Part shown: one piece after another, positions 63,797 through 64,000 of the stretch | Numbering within the stretch: position 1 is the stretch's first letter | Layout of the letters: every line of letters begins with the position of its first letter | DNA from: Acidimicrobiia bacterium | GTDB taxonomy: Bacteria > Actinomycetota > Acidimicrobiia > Spongiisociales > ZC4RG35 | DNA: 64,000 nt | Reading direction: 5' to 3' | Assembly: GCA_028285585.1 (NCBI GenBank) | Contig: JANQOU010000006.1 | Coordinates: forward strand, 372,001-436,000 | Translations under genes and position numbers: made by a program | Notes under the pieces: model-generated | Database searches by the model: none | Told to the model about the DNA's origin: nothing | The model's input: only the letters and a program-made list of their open reading frames with translations

Positions 63797-64000
63797 AGAG
63801 AACCGTGGAGGTACTCGAACAGGCAGCGGCCGATCTCCGTAGTGAGGTAGACCGCAGGGCAATCCCATCCCCTCCGACTCGCCATCAAGCCAAAGAGAAG
63901 GCCATATCACCTCAACGTCCGTGGTTGGCTGGACTGATTGCCTTTGCGCTGGTTCTGGGGCTAGGCGGCCTAACGGCGTTGCGGATTCTCGACCGTAGCA
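63793..64000 (+). CDS. Probable anti-sigma factor or partner membrane protein, N-terminal part
   Basis: The window ends inside this gene; 69 residues are visible. A charged N-terminus (MKRTVEVLEQAAADLRSEVD) is followed by one membrane helix (WLAGLIAFALVLGLGGLTAL). Its ATG overlaps the sigma-factor stop. The position and membrane anchor suggest an anti-sigma factor or a protein controlled by the sigma factor; no zinc-binding motif is seen in the visible part. Confidence 0.6.
   Translation, partial: MKRTVEVLEQAAADLRSEVDRRAIPSPPTRHQAKEKAISPQRPWLAGLIAFALVLGLGGLTALRILDRS

Overview
This is a GC-rich (roughly 60 percent by eye), gene-dense bacterial chromosome segment. It looks like an actinobacterium: it has two WhiB-type iron-sulfur regulators, a dnaK-grpE-dnaJ-hspR operon with an HspR (MerR-type) repressor, an orphan GlnR-like regulator beside glnA, many short-overlap operons, and several genes that look leaderless (a TANNNT box 6-7 nt before the start codon). 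SelA/SelB, many lipoproteins with poly-threonine linkers and the general gene mix make me lean to an uncultured Acidimicrobiia-like lineage. That placement is inference.

Layout. 1-2.2 kb: end of msrB, a 500-bp non-coding stretch with strong nested hairpins, an orphan DNA methyltransferase and a low-molecular-weight phosphatase. 2.1-5.4 kb: a DoxX-type membrane protein, a cupredoxin/multicopper oxidase and a divergent cytochrome c. 5.4-10 kb: the DnaK chaperone operon and its repressor. 10-14.2 kb: a ceramidase-like membrane protein, a DUF3179 lipoprotein, an alpha/beta-hydrolase-cyclase fusion and a lipoprotein. 14.2-19.1 kb: clpB (reverse), then PadR, a HAAS-NfeD fusion and a stomatin-like SPFH protein. 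19.1-22.6 kb: an inverted-repeat element holding a lipoprotein gene, then a beta-propeller protein and a CapA-type protein. 22.7-29.1 kb: a polar amino-acid ABC transporter locus with two divergent binding proteins, three permeases and one ATPase. A second, empty copy of the inverted-repeat element follows. 29.3-41.6 kb (all reverse): dxs, then the phosphate regulon (phoR, phoP, phoU, pstB, pstA, pstC, pstS), ppk and a TetR regulator, with a candidate PHO box before pstS. 41.7-48.6 kb: a membrane protein with an EF-hand-like tail, whiB, glnA and a degenerate GlnR-like regulator, then an AbiEi/DUF559-like gene between two near-identical perfect palindromes, a cystathionine gamma-synthase-type enzyme and small genes. 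48.6-55.5 kb: an ALDH7-type dehydrogenase with RidA, an A-type Fe-S carrier divergent from Mrp, an RDD protein, an M23 peptidase, an MBL hydrolase and a NUDIX hydrolase. 55.6-58.7 kb: selA-selB. 58.7-61.1 kb: whiB, an NfeD/ClpP-class protein and a receiver protein. 61.1-64 kb: an accessory-looking edge with a toxin-antitoxin-like pair, a frameshifted secreted-protein gene, an orphan NarL-like regulator, an ECF sigma factor and the start of a probable anti-sigma factor.

How it works together. Several blocks are coherent: heat shock (HspR half-sites near dnaK and clpB), phosphate sensing, uptake and polyphosphate, nitrogen assimilation (glnA plus regulator), Fe-S assembly (A-type carrier and Mrp) and selenocysteine insertion. 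The parts I find least explained are the structured non-coding region at 340-680, the two copies of the 163-bp inverted-repeat element (one enlarged by about 630 bp with a gene), the pair of 39-41-bp palindromes flanking the DUF559-like gene, and the frameshifted gene coupled to an atypical regulator at the right edge. No tRNA, rRNA, CRISPR array or transposase was seen.
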